From positions 1 through 7,533 of the forward strand of contig NZ_JBEPWZ010000137.1 of NCBI RefSeq assembly GCF_041642155.1: DNA of 7,533 nucleotides. Reading direction: 5' to 3'. The DNA comes from Fodinibius sp041642155 (GTDB taxonomy: Bacteria; Bacteroidota; Rhodothermia; Balneolales; Balneolaceae). Within the stretch, counting starts at the first letter, position 1; the number at the start of each line of letters is the position of its first letter. Positions 6,221 to 7,533 of the stretch are shown here, piece by piece. The notes beneath the pieces were generated by a model. The model was not told where the DNA came from and made no database searches. It saw only the letters and a list, made by a program, of their open reading frames with translations. Made by a program: the position numbers and the translations under genes.

Positions 6221-6482
6221 GGGACCGAAGCCGAATGAAATAGAAGATTGGGTTTGTGTATTCGAGCGGGGGACAGAATACGAGGTGGAATCTGCCAAAA
6301 ATTACCTGTCAAGCATGGAGATTCCGTCACAGATCCTCTCCAAACGGGATTCCGCTTTTAGCCTGAATGTAGGCGAAACCGCCCTGGTATACCTGTACGT
6401 TCCCAAGGACTATGAGCGGCAGGCCCGGGAAGCCCTTGAGGAGTTGGAGTTGCCTGAGGATTCGAACCGGGAAGAGGAGTAG
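6213..6482 (+). CDS. DUF2007 domain protein (putative signal-transducing, PII-like size)
   Basis: This is a small soluble protein of 89 residues. The segment WVCVFERGTEYEVESAKNYL (13-32), then PSQILSKRDSAF (38-49) and LVYLYVPKDYERQAREAL (58-75), matches the DUF2007 pattern: a first strand, a helix that begins with a residue-swap-like EVESAK, a second strand, and the late V-x-V-P-x-x-x-x-x-A helix. The domain is labelled a putative signal-transducing domain, but no function is established. The C-terminus is acidic (LPEDSNREEE). The ATG at 6213 overlaps the CPBP stop by 8 bp and has a perfect AGGAGG. It ends 4 bp before cdsA. CPBP, DUF2007 and cdsA adjacency is, as I recall, seen in other Bacteroidota, which would suggest a shared envelope role. 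Confidence 0.85.
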   Translation: MFEGPKPNEIEDWVCVFERGTEYEVESAKNYLSSMEIPSQILSKRDSAFSLNVGETALVYLYVPKDYERQAREALEELELPEDSNREEE

Positions 6483-6486
6483 CTTT

Positions 6487-7308
6487 GTGAGTGAGCTGAC
6501 CAAACGTATTCTTTTTGCCGTTCCTGCTGCTGCCTTTTTCCTGTACCTTACGTACGTGGGAGGGGCCTATTTTGCGGCCCTTATTGTGCTCATCGGCCTG
6601 CTCATACAGCGTGAAGTTTCAGTAATCAGCGGAAAAGCCGGATTTCCCTCCGATCCGTTATTCCCCTACATCATTGGACTCTGGGTTTTATTATCCCCAT
6701 TCTTCCACCATGATCTGGCGGTGGGACTGGCTGTCTTTTTGCTGTTTACCGGCACACAGATCGTTAAACCCGGGGACCGGGGACTTAAATCACTTATATC
6801 CACTTCCTTTTGTGGTCTTTACGCGCCCCTCGGGCTACTGGCCCTGCTGCTGGTCCGGCAGCTGGGGAATACCAAAACCGGTTTTGTTTTGACGCTCAGC
6901 CTGCTGCTGATGGTCTGGGGGAACGACATCTTTGCCTATTTCGGCGGCAAAAATTTCGGCAAAAATCACCTGGCCCCGAAAATAAGTCCCAATAAAACCT
7001 GGGAGGGCTTTTTCTTCGGTGTTGCGGGGGCCCTGGCAGGACTCACTGTCGCCTTGTACCTGGTCCCGATCGCCTACCCGTCACCTTTGCTACTGATGCT
7101 GCCCGCCGTTTTGCTGGTCAGCGTATTCGGCCCTGTTGGCGACCTGACCGCCAGCCGGCTGAAAAGAGCGGCCGGCGTAAAAGACGCTTCGACGCTTTTG
7201 CCGGGACACGGGGGCTTTTTTGATCGTTTTGATGCGTTTATCCTGGCCGCCCCCGCTTTTTACGTCTACTTGAAGTTTCTGGAAGTCATGGGATATGTCT
7301 CATTTTAA
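6487..7308 (+). CDS. cdsA: phosphatidate cytidylyltransferase (CDP-diacylglycerol synthase)
   Basis: CdsA is an integral inner-membrane enzyme that converts phosphatidic acid and CTP to CDP-diacylglycerol, the precursor of all major phospholipids. The product is 273 residues with several membrane helices. The family signature is intact at 223-249: SRLKRAAGVKDASTLLPGHG (223-242), then GFFDRFD (243-249). Upstream features are GNDIFAYFGGKNFGKNHLAP (145-164), SPNKTWEG (167-174) and GPVGDLTAS (215-223), whose Asp219, with Asp246, belongs to the conserved metal-binding set. The start is GTG at 6487, four bases after the DUF2007 stop, with GAGGAG (6474-6479) seven bases before it. The open frame extends further upstream, but those codons overlap DUF2007 out of frame and give an atypical Arg/Ser-rich N-terminus, so the longer form is rejected. 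Confidence 0.97.
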   Translation: MSELTKRILFAVPAAAFFLYLTYVGGAYFAALIVLIGLLIQREVSVISGKAGFPSDPLFPYIIGLWVLLSPFFHHDLAVGLAVFLLFTGTQIVKPGDRGLKSLISTSFCGLYAPLGLLALLLVRQLGNTKTGFVLTLSLLLMVWGNDIFAYFGGKNFGKNHLAPKISPNKTWEGFFFGVAGALAGLTVALYLVPIAYPSPLLLMLPAVLLVSVFGPVGDLTASRLKRAAGVKDASTLLPGHGGFFDRFDAFILAAPAFYVYLKFLEVMGYVSF

Positions 7309-7533
7309 CATTCGTTGCAAAACAAAAGAACTGGCGCTCAAACAGCCCTTTACCATTGCCCGCGGCACCAGGAGGACCGTTTCGAATGTTTTTGTATCCC
7401 TCTCCGCCGACGGCTATGTGGGCCGGGGTGAGGCGGCACCGAATGCCCGGTACGGGGAAGACGCCTCCAACGTAACCGCTTTCATCAAAAGCTTGCCCGA
7501 CGACTTTTTTGAGGAGGTATCGACCGGAGAAGC
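7295..7533 (+). CDS. dipeptide epimerase, enolase superfamily (N-terminal part, cut by window end)
   Basis: Only the first 79 codons are present; the frame is open at the window edge. The segment KQPFTIARGTR (16-26), NVFVSLSADGYVGRGEAAPN (31-50) and ARYGEDAS (51-58) is the N-terminal capping domain of enolase-superfamily enzymes. It most resembles L-Ala-D/L-Glu epimerases, which convert the murein-derived L-Ala-D-Glu dipeptide to L-Ala-L-Glu for reuse. The catalytic lysines and the metal ligands lie in the barrel domain beyond the window, so the substrate is not proved; related muconate-lactonizing or o-succinylbenzoate-synthase types are the alternatives. The ATG at 7295 overlaps the end of cdsA by 14 bp, which suggests coupled translation. 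There is no strong Shine-Dalgarno. Confidence 0.85.
   Translation, partial: MSHFNIRCKTKELALKQPFTIARGTRRTVSNVFVSLSADGYVGRGEAAPNARYGEDASNVTAFIKSLPDDFFEEVSTGE

Noticed and set aside
6412..6486. Upstream extension of cdsA
   Set aside because: The 25 extra codons overlap DUF2007 in another frame and give an Arg/Ser-rich stretch unlike CdsA N-termini; GTG 6487 has a good ribosome site.
1..7533. CRISPR array, insertion sequence, integrase or toxin-antitoxin pair
   Set aside because: No regularly spaced repeats, transposase or integrase motifs, or paired small toxin/antitoxin genes were seen on either strand.

Overview
The window looks like a chromosomal segment from a Bacteroidota/Balneolota-type bacterium. 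The grounds are: most starts lack a Shine-Dalgarno sequence, two TAnnTTTG-type -7 promoter boxes are visible, several proteins have the Bacteroidota flavour (a Tgt without the full zinc-cysteine motif, DUF4199, a CPBP protease next to DUF2007 and CdsA), and an rRNA-like stretch reads like the Bacteroidota 23S consensus. The assignment to this broad group is an inference; no species can be named from sequence reading alone.

Left end (1-424): no protein gene. It holds an isolated 23S rRNA-like segment on the + strand (about 187-396). Two blocks of near-consensus 23S sequence flank an enlarged, well-paired helix 25. The sequence on either side is not recognisable rRNA. Upstream of it are a separate imperfect hairpin (62-98) and a short CCCTAAAA tandem pair. 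This is the most unusual part of the window.

Left-middle (425-1552, minus strand): tgt, the tRNA-guanine transglycosylase of queuosine modification. It starts at TTG and converges on the rRNA-like segment. A 148-bp divergent spacer separates it from a DPM1-like polyprenol-phosphate mannosyltransferase on the + strand (1701-2426). A 315-bp stretch without a secure gene follows and carries a likely promoter box for the next unit.

Right (2742-7533, + strand): eight closely packed genes with gaps under 20 bp or overlaps, so probably one operon. The order is accA, a YbgC/FadM-type hotdog thioesterase, a DUF2085 membrane protein, a DUF4199 membrane protein, a CPBP intramembrane protease, a small DUF2007 protein, cdsA, and the start of an enolase-superfamily dipeptide epimerase cut by the window edge. 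Three of these have clear lipid links: malonyl-CoA supply (AccA), acyl-thioester hydrolysis, and CDP-diacylglycerol synthesis (CdsA). The epimerase points towards cell-wall peptide recycling. The intervening membrane proteins of unknown function may therefore act in envelope or lipid homeostasis, but that is inferred only from position.
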